Below the pieces are notes generated by a model that was given only the letters and a program-made list of their open reading frames with translations, had not been told where the DNA came from and made no database searches. A DNA stretch of 64,000 nucleotides, from positions 148,589-212,588 of the forward strand of contig NZ_JALLPO010000012.1 in NCBI RefSeq assembly GCF_023276435.1, in the 5' to 3' direction. Source of the stretch: Sphaerisporangium perillae (GTDB taxonomy: Bacteria > Actinomycetota > Actinomycetes > Streptosporangiales > Streptosporangiaceae). Position numbers and translations under genes: made by a program. Within the stretch, counting starts at the first letter, position 1. Every line of letters begins with the position of its first letter. Positions 1 to 9,179 of the stretch are shown here, piece by piece.

Positions 1-667
1 CCAGCGCGACGAGCCCGCACACCCCGGCCGCGTAGTCGAGCGCCTCGATGGCGTCGACCCCGAGGAATCCCACCCTCCTGGCCGCGTAACCGTCCAGCAG
101 CAGCAGCGCGATGGAGAACCCGGCCACGGTCTCGGCCGTCGCGGTGAGCCTGCGCCGGATTAGTACCACCGGCGCCAGCATGGCCAGCGCGGTGAACCCC
201 GCCAGCACGGCCGCGCGCCCGCCGATGCCGAGCCGCCCCCAGCTCACGACGGTGAACACCACCGCCGCCACCGTCAGCAGCAGGCCGCCGAGGATGAGCA
301 GCAGATTCTGTACGGTCCCCGCCGACACCTCCCGCGTCCGGCCGCTGCCCCCCGCCCCCGCACGCCCATCCTCGCCGGGCCCCGCGCCTGGAGACGGTCC
401 TGCCGCCCGCTCCTGGATCGCTGCTCCGGCGGCCGGGTCACCCACCGCCCCCGCGCGCCCGTCGCGCAGGATGCCCAGCAGTTCCTCCCGGCGGGCCAGC
501 AGCCGCGTCTGCTGGGTTCGCAGCCCGGCGAGCGTCTCGTCCACCCGCCACAGCTCCTGCGCGACGGGTCCCCGCAGCGGCAGCGCGCACTCCGGGCACT
601 CGGGCGCCGCGGGCCCGCCTCCGGCCAACGCCGCACCGCAGTCCGGGCACCTCACATCTCCGCGCAT
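1..667 (-). CDS. SCO7613-type zinc-ribbon membrane protein (C-terminus off the window)
   Basis: The minus-strand frame from ATG 667 stays open to the window edge, so only the first 222 codons are present. It opens with a four-cysteine zinc ribbon (C7, C10, C24, C27), then an Arg/Glu/Leu-rich stretch likely to be a coiled coil (about residues 35-75), a Gly/Ala/Pro linker, and from about residue 125 hydrophobic helices typical of the multi-TM SCO7613 C-terminal family. Function unknown. A GTG at codon 5, preceded by CGGAG, is an alternative start with a better ribosome-binding site. Overlapping open frames on both strands here are GC-rich shadows. Confidence 0.72.
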   Translation of the reverse strand, partial: MRGDVRCPDCGAALAGGGPAAPECPECALPLRGPVAQELWRVDETLAGLRTQQTRLLARREELLGILRDGRAGAVGDPAAGAAIQERAAGPSPGAGPGEDGRAGAGGSGRTREVSAGTVQNLLLILGGLLLTVAAVVFTVVSWGRLGIGGRAAVLAGFTALAMLAPVVLIRRRLTATAETVAGFSIALLLLDGYAARRVGFLGVDAIEALDYAAGVCGLVAL

Positions 668-782
668 AGGAGAACAATGCAGCCTTCGGGACATCCTTCG
701 CAGGCGCCGTCCCGCTCAGCCCGCCCTCGCAGCACGGCGACCTGGGGGCCGATCAGGAAATAGGCGTCGGCTCGTCAGCGTG

Positions 783-1442
783 TCAGGTGCCGAGGCCGGC
801 TTGGCGGGCGCGGATGATGGCTTCGGCGCGGTCGGCGACCTGGAGTTTGGCGAAGATCGCGGAGATGTGGTTGCTGACGGTCTTGGTGCTGATGACCAGG
901 TGCTGAGCGATGGCGGCGTTGGCGCGACCGGCGGCGATGAGGTCCAGGACCTCACGCTCGCGGGCGGTCAGTTCAGGGAAGGGTTCGGCGCTGGGCACGG
1001 CGTGGGCTCCACCGGTGAAGAAGCTGATGATCCGGCGGGCCACAGTCGGTCCGAAGATGGCCTGACCGGCGGCGACGGAACGGATCGCACGAGTGATCTC
1101 GTCCTGCTGGGCGCCTTTGATCAGGTAGCCGGAAGCGCCGGCCCGCATGGCGGCGAACACCGACTCGTCGTCTTCGAACATGGTCAGCACGAGAACCCGC
1201 GTCTCGGGCACGGACCGCACGATCGCACGCGTCGCGTCGACGCCGTTGGTGCCGGGCATGTGCAGATCCATGACGACGACGTCGGGGCGGGCGAGCTGGG
1301 CCTCCCGGCGGGCGCCGTCGCCGTCGGCGGCCTCGCCCACGACCTCGACATCGGTCAGCGACGCGATCAGGGCGCGCAGTCCGTCGCGCATCATCGGATG
1401 GTCATCGACGATGAGGACCCGGATACGGTCTGGCGCGGTCAA
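783..1442 (-). CDS. NarL/LuxR-family two-component response regulator
   Basis: A 219-aa regulator. The receiver domain (about residues 7-125) has acidic pocket D13/D14, phospho-acceptor D59 in VVVMDLHMPG, conserved T87 and K109. A LuxR-type HTH (about 155-215) carries the LTAREREVLDLIAAG signature. Its ATG overlaps the stop of the upstream histidine kinase by 4 bp, so the two are translationally coupled and form a cognate pair. Targets are unknown; the divergent membrane gene at 3566 is a reasonable candidate by position only. Confidence 0.93.
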   Translation of the reverse strand: MTAPDRIRVLIVDDHPMMRDGLRALIASLTDVEVVGEAADGDGARREAQLARPDVVVMDLHMPGTNGVDATRAIVRSVPETRVLVLTMFEDDESVFAAMRAGASGYLIKGAQQDEITRAIRSVAAGQAIFGPTVARRIISFFTGGAHAVPSAEPFPELTAREREVLDLIAAGRANAAIAQHLVISTKTVSNHISAIFAKLQVADRAEAIIRARQAGLGT

Positions 1443-3400
1443 CGTCCCTCCAATGGGAGCAGGGCGTGGACGCGCCCACCCCGGTCCGTGGGTCCCGCGG
1501 TGAGGCTACCGCCCAGTTCCGCGGCTCGTTCGTGCATGGAGCGCAGCCCGACGCCGTGCCGCCAGGGGCCGCGCCCGGAGCCGTTGTCGGTGATCTCCAG
1601 GTGCAGCGCCCCGTCCGCCCGCAACGTCACGCGGCAGGATCCGGCGTCCCCGTGGCGCAGCGTGTTGGTGATGGCCTCGGTGGCGATCCGGTACGCGGCC
1701 ACCTCCACCGCGGCGGGAAGCGATGGCAGCGGGTCGGGGGCGTCGATGGTGACGGTGAACGGGGTGGCCTCGCGCCGCCAGGACTGCTCCGCCCGCTGTC
1801 GTAACGCGCCGACCAGGCCCAGCTCGTCGAGGTCGGGCGGGCGGAGGTCATAGACCAGACGGCGGATGTCGGCGATGGCGTCGGTCAGGTCGGCGCGCAG
1901 ATCGAGCAGCAGGCGTGACGCTCGTGGCGGATCGCTCGACTGCAGGTTGTGCGCGGCGTCGGCCTTGAGCGTCACCGCGGTCAACGCCGTACCCAGGCCG
2001 TCGTGCAGGTCACGGCGCAGGCGGCGGCGTTCCTCTTCCCGGGCGGCGACGATCCGGGTACGCGACTCGCGTAGCTGCTCCGAGAGGCGCACCGCCTGCA
2101 GGGCGAGGCCGATCGGGGCCGCCAGCAGGTTCAGCGCCCGGCCATCGGCGGCGGACAGGCGAGACTCACCGGCGCGCAGACCGACGAGCAGGTCGGCGGA
2201 AGGTCCGTCCGCGACCTCCAGGGCGACGGTGTGGCGTACCTCGGGCCGCTCGCCGTACATGGCGATGAGCCTGCCGTCGGCGCTGATCGCCGCGTACGGC
2301 AGGCGCAGGGCCTCGCACACCGCGTGGAGGACCCCGTCGAGGCCGGCGCCCAGCCGCGTCCCGACCTGGGCGGCCGCCTGCGCCGGATCGTGGCGCCGGC
2401 CGTACATCAGGCGATCCACCAGCCCTTGGAGACCGAGGCGGGCGGGAGCGAACGCGACCGCGATCACCCCGGTCGCGACCAGCGAGTTGGCCGGGAGGTG
2501 GTCGCGGGCCAGCACGCCCAGGCCTGCCACGATGCCCAGGTACGCACCGATCCCACCGAACGTGAGCAGCCCGTAGACCAGGGAGCGGTTGACGATCAGC
2601 CGGATGTCGTACAGCTGGTGGCGCACGATCGCGACGGTCGCGGCGGCCGGGATCAGCGGCAGGGTCAGCAGGAACAGGATCGGCCCGTCGGTGGTGACGA
2701 TGCGCTGCACGTTGAGGACGATGAAGACGACCACCGCCCACAGGAGCCACATCACCTGGAGCCGTTGCGTTCCCCGGGAGCGGTAGGCCCGCAGGCCGAG
2801 CGCGACGATGCCGGCCAGGAGCACCAGCGCGTCGGCGCCCACGAACACCGGCACCAGCGCTCCCACGACGCGGCCCGCGGCCTCGGGCAGCAGCGGGCTA
2901 CGGTCGGCGATGGGCTCGGCGTTGATCGCACCGGGGGCCAGCGTCAACGCCGGCGTCAGCACGAGCAGGGCGGCCGTCGCGACGACCAGCGGCCGCCATC
3001 GGGGGGACAGCGGCCGTCCGTCCGGGAACAGCTGCAGGATCAGCGGCAGGCACACCGTGACCGCGGGGACCCACACCGTGATGCCGAAAACGTCGACCGC
3101 CCGCTCCCACCCCGGCGACAGGGTGAACACGCCCGAGAGCACCCCCAGGCAGGCCACGCTCGCCAGGTAGAACCCGCCGTAGGCGACGAACAGCGACCCG
3201 ATCCGGTGCCGCGGCCGATGGGCCAGCACGATCGTGCCGAACGCGGTGAAGGTCACCGCCATCGCGCTGTTGGTCAGCAGGTACGACTCGGCGGCGTCCG
3301 CGACGGTTTGGCCGCCGGCCAGCCACGACACCCATGACGCGACGACCACCGCCATCGTGACCGCGAACACGACGATCGGCCCGGGTCGCTTCGCTGACAT
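1439..3400 (-). CDS. Membrane sensor histidine kinase (HisKA_3/NarX-type)
   Basis: Sensor partner of the regulator at 783. The N-terminal half has about eight to ten hydrophobic helices with no obvious periplasmic domain, followed by a GAF-like region, then HisKA_3 dimerisation with the phospho-accepting His in LRRDLHDGLG and an HATPase_c domain (EAITNTLRH N-box, DNGSG, GVGLRSM). I chose the ATG at 3400 (MSAKRPG), which begins just before the first helix and gives 653 aa; an in-frame ATG at 3457 would add 19 residues. No start has a strong Shine-Dalgarno. The signal sensed cannot be inferred. Confidence 0.9.
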   Translation of the reverse strand: MSAKRPGPIVVFAVTMAVVVASWVSWLAGGQTVADAAESYLLTNSAMAVTFTAFGTIVLAHRPRHRIGSLFVAYGGFYLASVACLGVLSGVFTLSPGWERAVDVFGITVWVPAVTVCLPLILQLFPDGRPLSPRWRPLVVATAALLVLTPALTLAPGAINAEPIADRSPLLPEAAGRVVGALVPVFVGADALVLLAGIVALGLRAYRSRGTQRLQVMWLLWAVVVFIVLNVQRIVTTDGPILFLLTLPLIPAAATVAIVRHQLYDIRLIVNRSLVYGLLTFGGIGAYLGIVAGLGVLARDHLPANSLVATGVIAVAFAPARLGLQGLVDRLMYGRRHDPAQAAAQVGTRLGAGLDGVLHAVCEALRLPYAAISADGRLIAMYGERPEVRHTVALEVADGPSADLLVGLRAGESRLSAADGRALNLLAAPIGLALQAVRLSEQLRESRTRIVAAREEERRRLRRDLHDGLGTALTAVTLKADAAHNLQSSDPPRASRLLLDLRADLTDAIADIRRLVYDLRPPDLDELGLVGALRQRAEQSWRREATPFTVTIDAPDPLPSLPAAVEVAAYRIATEAITNTLRHGDAGSCRVTLRADGALHLEITDNGSGRGPWRHGVGLRSMHERAAELGGSLTAGPTDRGGRVHALLPLEGR

Positions 3401-3565
3401 GCGCCCATCATCGGGCACGGCCATCCCAGCGGCCATGGGTGCGCGTTCCCATCCCATCTAGGAGTGCCGGGACCGAGGTCAGGAGCACGCCCCCAGGACG
3501 GCGGGCGCCCGCCGGGGCCAGCCTCAGACCGACGGCACCACCACGAGATCGCCTCGGAGGATGAC

Positions 3566-4273
3566 ATGACACTCGGTGACACAACGACGGCCGCCGGCCC
3601 GTCCGCCGCCAGGCCGCTACGCGACGTCCGCGGATTCTGGCGGGTCCTGCTCGCGGTCGTCGCACCGCTGCCCATGATCGCCAAGGGCGTCTACTACCTG
3701 CTCAGCCCGGTCGAGGGCGGCGCCGAGTTCAAGGACACCGTGGCCGCGTTCGCCGCTCATCCACAGCTCGCCGACACCCTGAAGTGGTTCGACGCCGTGT
3801 TCGTCGCCGGGCTCGTCCCCGCCACGTTCGCGGTCGCCTGGGCGGCGCGCCGTGGTGCGCCGCGGCTCACCACCGCCGGCGCGCTCATCGCGCTCGTCGG
3901 CTTCCTGGCGGGCGTCAGCCTGCTCGGCGGCGTGCTGACCCCGGCACTCCTCACCGTCCAGCACGACCTCGACATCGACGCGATGGCGAAGCTGGACCAG
4001 GCCTGGAACAACGAGCCGCTCATAATGGTGGCGGGCCTGCTGTTCATCGTGGGCATCGTCTTCGGCCTGGGCCTTCTCGGAGCCGCACTGTGGCGTAGCC
4101 GCGTCGCGCCGGCCTGGATGGGCATCGCGCTGATGGCCGGCGGCATCACCCACCCGTTCGTCCCCGGCCACATCGGCCAGGGCGTGGGCCTGCTGGTCAC
4201 CGCCGCCGGTTTCGCCGGCGCGAGCGTCGCCCTGCTGCGTATGCGCAACGACGAGTTCGATCTGCCCGCCTGA
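3566..4273 (+). CDS. Six-TM hypothetical membrane protein
   Basis: 235 aa with about six hydrophobic helices and short loops; no catalytic motif that I recognise. The ATG at 3566 is preceded by GGAGG at 3556-3560 with 5-nt spacing, which decides the start against the longer frame beginning at 3464. It is divergent from the histidine kinase gene across about 165 bp, so the shared promoter region may put it under the two-component system. It is convergent with the FHA-flavoprotein gene. Confidence 0.8.
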   Translation: MTLGDTTTAAGPSAARPLRDVRGFWRVLLAVVAPLPMIAKGVYYLLSPVEGGAEFKDTVAAFAAHPQLADTLKWFDAVFVAGLVPATFAVAWAARRGAPRLTTAGALIALVGFLAGVSLLGGVLTPALLTVQHDLDIDAMAKLDQAWNNEPLIMVAGLLFIVGIVFGLGLLGAALWRSRVAPAWMGIALMAGGITHPFVPGHIGQGVGLLVTAAGFAGASVALLRMRNDEFDLPA

Positions 4274-4301
4274 CGGGGCGCCGCGGCAGCGTGACGCGAC
4301 C

Positions 4302-4330
4302 AGGTCCTGCACCCGGAAGGTGCGGGACCT
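4302..4330. terminator. Bidirectional hairpin between convergent genes
   Basis: A 12-bp stem with one G-T/A-C mismatch (AGGTCCTGCACC against GGTGCGGGACCT) and a 5-nt loop sits between the stops at 4273 and 4349. There is no long U-tract. Confidence 0.6.
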
Positions 4331-4348
4331 GACGTCTTTCCAGCGGTA

Positions 4349-6367
4349 TCACCCTGACGATATGGAACCGGTCGGCTTCCTCGAGACCAGCTTGGTGTGT
4401 TCGTACGGTTCCTCGGCTTGCTTCGCGGATCGGGGCGTTCCCGATGCGACGGGGGCGTCCGACGGGTCCTGCCGGTCGAAGATGTCGATGTCGACCTCCT
4501 CGCCGCCGACGATCAATGTGTCCCATACCCCGCTCACCAGCAGGGTCCGCAGTGTCTCGCTCTTCAGTTTCCGCAGATGCTCGAGGAGCGTTTCGTCATC
4601 GGGCATGCCCGGAATGCGCGGCGACAGGCGGCTCCGGATCTGCCGCAGTTGCTCCATGAGCGCATCGATGTCGGCATCCCGGTCCGAATCCGCGCCGCCT
4701 TCTTCTATGCCTTGGACGATCTTCTCTTTGATCGCGCAAGTGACCCCGTGTTCGTCGGTGGTCACCATTGCCTTCCAGGCACGGCTCTTGTGCCGGTACT
4801 GCAGCATCGACATCGCCGCTTCATGGCGGATGAAGTCGGCATCGCGGAAGGGTCTCCCGCGCCAGCCGCGGTTGAGGGAGCGCGCCAGCGAGATGGCCGA
4901 CGCCAGCCCGCTGTTGAGCCCGCGCCCAGGCCAGAAGTGGATCGCGTTGGCGGCGTCCCCGAGGAGGAACCCATAGGTCCCCGGGGTCGACGACGTCGCG
5001 GAATACAACTGGGCGGTGAATCGCGGCCGCTGCACCATGTCCAGCCGGAAGGACTGCACCGCGCTCAGGTTGTCTTCCGTGACGCCGAAGAGCACCAGCC
5101 CTTCCTGCACCCGTTTCCATAATGCCGAGCTCTTGACCAGGGCGGGCAGAAAAAGCGTGCTGTGGGTCGAGCAGTGGAACTCGCCGTGTTCGGTGCGGCT
5201 CATCAGGCATGGGCGGGAGGCGATGCATTCCTCGAACACGTGCCGGATGGGGTCGATCCCGATGACCTCCTTGGCCTCGGCGTCGGTGAGGCGCATGTTC
5301 AAAAAGCCTTCACCGCGCAAAGCGTTCAGGAGGAACCGGTTCTGGGCCACGGTCAGCAAGATGGTCATGGGATCCGACAGGTCGGACTTCACCCGCAAGC
5401 CCAGCACGACATCTTGAATGTGCTGACCGTCCAGCGAGTAGATCGATTTGTCGGCGGTGCCGAACTTGTCGGTGAAATACTCCCGCGTTCGCGAGCGTCC
5501 GCCCTCGCAGATGGCGAGCACATGGTCCTTGGCCACGGTCTCATGGTGCTCGATCGGATCGAAGTTGGCGGGAATGAGCTGGATACGGCCGGATTTCTCG
5601 TTCGCCAATTCAAGCAGCGTGTCCTCGACAGAGGCGATCCGGATGTTCCGCGGGCTGAAGCCGCGAATCGAATCGGGGCCGGTCGGCCACATCTCGGAGT
5701 ACGACTCTTTCCTGAACAGCCGCTCCTGGGCCTCCTCGGGCAGGTTCAGGTATTGGCGACTCTGGATCGTCACCACCTGCTGCCGCCGGACGTTGCCCTG
5801 CGCCTGGCTCTTCCATATGATCCGCGACCCGTCCTGAGTCCAGCGGCCGTCGTACAAGGTAATGGCCACGCGCTGACCCATGAGCTGTTCGAGGAGCAGG
5901 GCCAGACTCAGCCCGACAGGGCCGCCGCCCGAAATCGTGACATGCAGCACCGACTCCGGTTCGACGCGCACGGCGGATCTGATGAACGACTGGAGCACGA
6001 GGGCATCCATGATCGTTTCCATCTCACCGGCGGCCTCGAAACAGAAAGTCTCGTCACCGATCGTGATCAGATCGTCCGACTGGAGCACGTGCGACGTCAC
6101 GCGGTCACCATTGACGAGCGTTCCGTTACGGCTTCCCCGGTCGTGCAATACGTAGCCACCGGCCTCGCGAAGAATTTCCGCGTGAAGGCGTGAAGCTCTC
6201 CCGCTGGCGATTACCACGGTGTTATCGTCTCTGCGACCGAAGGTGATCGGTGCGTCACTGATGGGGAACCGTTGTCCGGTAAGAGGACCTTCACGCCCGA
6301 CAATTGCAGGTGGCACAGGTCGCACCCCTTTCCACAGGTCACAGAACTGATGCGATCGATCGATCAT
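4349..6367 (-). CDS. FHA domain fused to MICAL/hydroxylase-like FAD monooxygenase
   Basis: 672 aa from ATG 6367. The N-terminal FHA domain (about 22-112) keeps the phosphothreonine-binding residues: GR 44-45, SRLH 59-62, RNGTLVNG 80-87. A flavoprotein module follows: dinucleotide fold GGGPVGLSLA at 147-156, and GDAANAIHFWPGRGLNSG (about 470-487), the second FAD-contacting motif of aromatic-hydroxylase-like monooxygenases. The C-terminal 130 residues are charged and partly coiled. A GTG at codon 19 (near 6313) has GGAAAGGGG upstream and could be the true start. GC is clearly lower than in the neighbours, suggesting transfer. Likely a phospho-signal-responsive oxidoreductase; the substrate is unknown. 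Confidence 0.83.
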   Translation of the reverse strand: MIDRSHQFCDLWKGVRPVPPAIVGREGPLTGQRFPISDAPITFGRRDDNTVVIASGRASRLHAEILREAGGYVLHDRGSRNGTLVNGDRVTSHVLQSDDLITIGDETFCFEAAGEMETIMDALVLQSFIRSAVRVEPESVLHVTISGGGPVGLSLALLLEQLMGQRVAITLYDGRWTQDGSRIIWKSQAQGNVRRQQVVTIQSRQYLNLPEEAQERLFRKESYSEMWPTGPDSIRGFSPRNIRIASVEDTLLELANEKSGRIQLIPANFDPIEHHETVAKDHVLAICEGGRSRTREYFTDKFGTADKSIYSLDGQHIQDVVLGLRVKSDLSDPMTILLTVAQNRFLLNALRGEGFLNMRLTDAEAKEVIGIDPIRHVFEECIASRPCLMSRTEHGEFHCSTHSTLFLPALVKSSALWKRVQEGLVLFGVTEDNLSAVQSFRLDMVQRPRFTAQLYSATSSTPGTYGFLLGDAANAIHFWPGRGLNSGLASAISLARSLNRGWRGRPFRDADFIRHEAAMSMLQYRHKSRAWKAMVTTDEHGVTCAIKEKIVQGIEEGGADSDRDADIDALMEQLRQIRSRLSPRIPGMPDDETLLEHLRKLKSETLRTLLVSGVWDTLIVGGEEVDIDIFDRQDPSDAPVASGTPRSAKQAEEPYEHTKLVSRKPTGSISSG

Positions 6368-6623
6368 GGATCCAGAGGCGCTGTGCGCTACATCGTATGC
6401 CGCCCGTCCAGGTTCACCATCAAGATTTCTTCGCGTCAGAAACCCCCGCGTGATCGCCGCCTATCGTGCCACGCCTGACGTTCCCTGGAAATGCTCCAGA
6501 CCTGTCCAAACCGCTTACCGCCGACCCCTGTGGCGCAGGAGGCGGAAGTGCGCCGGCGTTACTCATGTACGCCTTGCCGTCGTAGGGCGTGGCGGGAACC
6601 ATCTACGTCGGTACGGGGGCTGC
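6368..6623. other. Non-coding stretch upstream of the FHA gene
   Basis: About 255 bp without a convincing gene on either strand. It presumably holds the promoter of the FHA-flavoprotein gene. I see no clear -35/-10 pair, hairpin or repeat. Confidence 0.4.
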
Positions 6624-6986
6624 TCAACGCCCGGCCGGCGTGATGCCGGAGATCTGGGTGGCGAGTGCGGCCAGGTGTGCGAGCGAGGAGTCGGGGACGG
6701 CGACGATGACATGATCGATGCCCAAGGCGGCCAGGTCGCCGCAGCGCTGGACGCTCTCCTCGACGCTCTGACCGTCGGGAATGCGCATGTGGAGGGACTT
6801 CTCGATCTCCTCGTACGGCCGGCCCAGCCGCTCGCAGTGGGTGCGCAGCACGCCGAGCTTGTGCCGGACGTCGGCGCCGTACAGGAAGTTGCAGGCGTCA
6901 GCGTGTTCGGCGACGAGACGGAGGGTCTTCTTCTCCCCGCTGCCGCCGATCAGGATCGGCGGACGTGCCTGCGGCGCGTTGAGCGC
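6624..6986 (-). pseudogene. 3' remnant of a luciferase-like (LLM) F420-dependent oxidoreductase
   Basis: The minus frame matches only the C-terminal third of an LLM-class oxidoreductase: it enters at ARPPILIGGSGEKKTLRL and continues through HADACNFLYG and the terminal TIM-barrel helices to a normal stop at 6624. The open frame runs on to 7163, but residues upstream of APQARPP do not look like the family because that DNA belongs to a radical-SAM fragment on the other strand. The gene therefore lost its 5' two thirds, including most of the barrel, and should not make an active enzyme. Confidence 0.72.
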
Positions 6987-7140
6987 TACACCCAGACCGT
7001 CGACGCCGCGCTCGCCGAGATCGACCGGCTGCCCGGACGGCACCTGTACTTCCTCGACGACCACCTGTTCGGCAACGCCAGGTTCGCCTCGGAGAACTGG
7101 AGGAGGGCTACTGGCGGGCCTACCAGGACTTCTACCGGTG
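6981..7140 (+). pseudogene. Internally deleted radical-SAM (B12-binding type) fragment
   Basis: On the plus strand the frame reads ERYTQTVDAALAEIDRLPGR then HLYFLDDHLFGNARFAS, typical of the core of B12-binding-domain radical-SAM proteins. Around 7100 the family match jumps frame to EEGYWRAYQDFYRW, normally found much nearer the C-terminus. The 5' end, the CxxxCxxC motif and the intervening region are missing. It abuts the LLM remnant at about 6980, marking a recombination junction. Confidence 0.65.
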
Positions 7141-7173
7141 GAGATCGATATCCGTCCTGTCACGTCCCGCCGG

Positions 7174-7203
7174 CCGTTCCGGAGCGGGTGGGCTCCGGAA
7201 CGG
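7174..7203 (-). terminator. Terminator hairpin of the purine permease gene
   Basis: A perfect 12-bp stem (CCGTTCCGGAGC / GCTCCGGAACGG) with a 6-nt loop lies 10 bp beyond the permease stop codon. Confidence 0.7.
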
Positions 7204-7212
7204 CGGGTCGTG

Positions 7213-8685
<1,473 letters not shown>

Positions 8686-8837
8686 GCGGGCAGATTGACA
8701 GGCGGTATCACAGTCCGGAAGACCCCTGAGGCGCTCGTGGTCCGAATGAGACCAACTTGTGTACGGTTCGGATTCCTGGAGGAGGTTACCCGACCCGCAG
8801 CGCAACGCGGCACACGCTCTCGCCTAGGCTGGAATGT

Positions 8838-9119
8838 GTGAACGAGCCGCGCCCCCCGGATCCCTCTCCGCTGGAGACCAGCGACACCGCGACCATCCTC
8901 GCGGGAACGGGCCTGTGGGTCGTCGCCCTGATCGTGCTGCTGATCATGCGGCCGTCATCCGACCACCAGTGGTGGATCTGGACGTGCGTGGCCGGCATCG
9001 GCCTCGGGGCCTTCGGGTGCTGGTTCGTCCGGCACCGCGACCGGCGTGCGGCCCGGGACGAACGGGCGCGCGCCGGCGACCGCGACGAAGCGTCCGTCCC
9101 CGGCCACACCCCCTCCTAA
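8838..9119 (+). CDS. DUF2530 small membrane protein
   Basis: 93 aa from GTG 8838, matching the actinobacterial DUF2530 family: a short polar N-terminus, two hydrophobic helices (ILAGTGLWVVALIVLLIM and WWIWTCVAGIGLGAFGCWFV) and a basic/acidic tail. A TAGGCT hexamer at 8825-8830 lies where a -10 box would place transcription at or near the GTG, suggesting a leaderless mRNA. Function unknown. It is divergent from the permease and convergent with the large ATPase gene. Confidence 0.8.
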   Translation: MNEPRPPDPSPLETSDTATILAGTGLWVVALIVLLIMRPSSDHQWWIWTCVAGIGLGAFGCWFVRHRDRRAARDERARAGDRDEASVPGHTPS

Positions 9120-9130
9120 GACCCGAAGGT

Positions 9131-9171
9131 CCGGTCCGACGGGTTCGCCGCAGCTCACCCGAACGGACCGG
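9131..9171. terminator. Hairpin between convergent DUF2530 and ATPase genes
   Basis: CCGGTCCG at 9131-9138 pairs with CGGACCGG at 9164-9171, and the loop can itself fold. It lies between the stops at 9119 and 9180. Confidence 0.5.
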
Positions 9172-9179
9172 GGCCCGGG

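Noticed and set aside
111..1853. 580-codon open frame on the plus strand
   Set aside because: Antisense to the two-component pair and the zinc-ribbon gene; composition is Arg/Pro/Ser-rich with no family features, as expected for GC-rich shadow frames.
6624..7163. 179-aa minus-strand frame as an intact oxidoreductase
   Set aside because: Only the part from about 6986 downward resembles the LLM family; the upstream third is antisense to a radical-SAM fragment.
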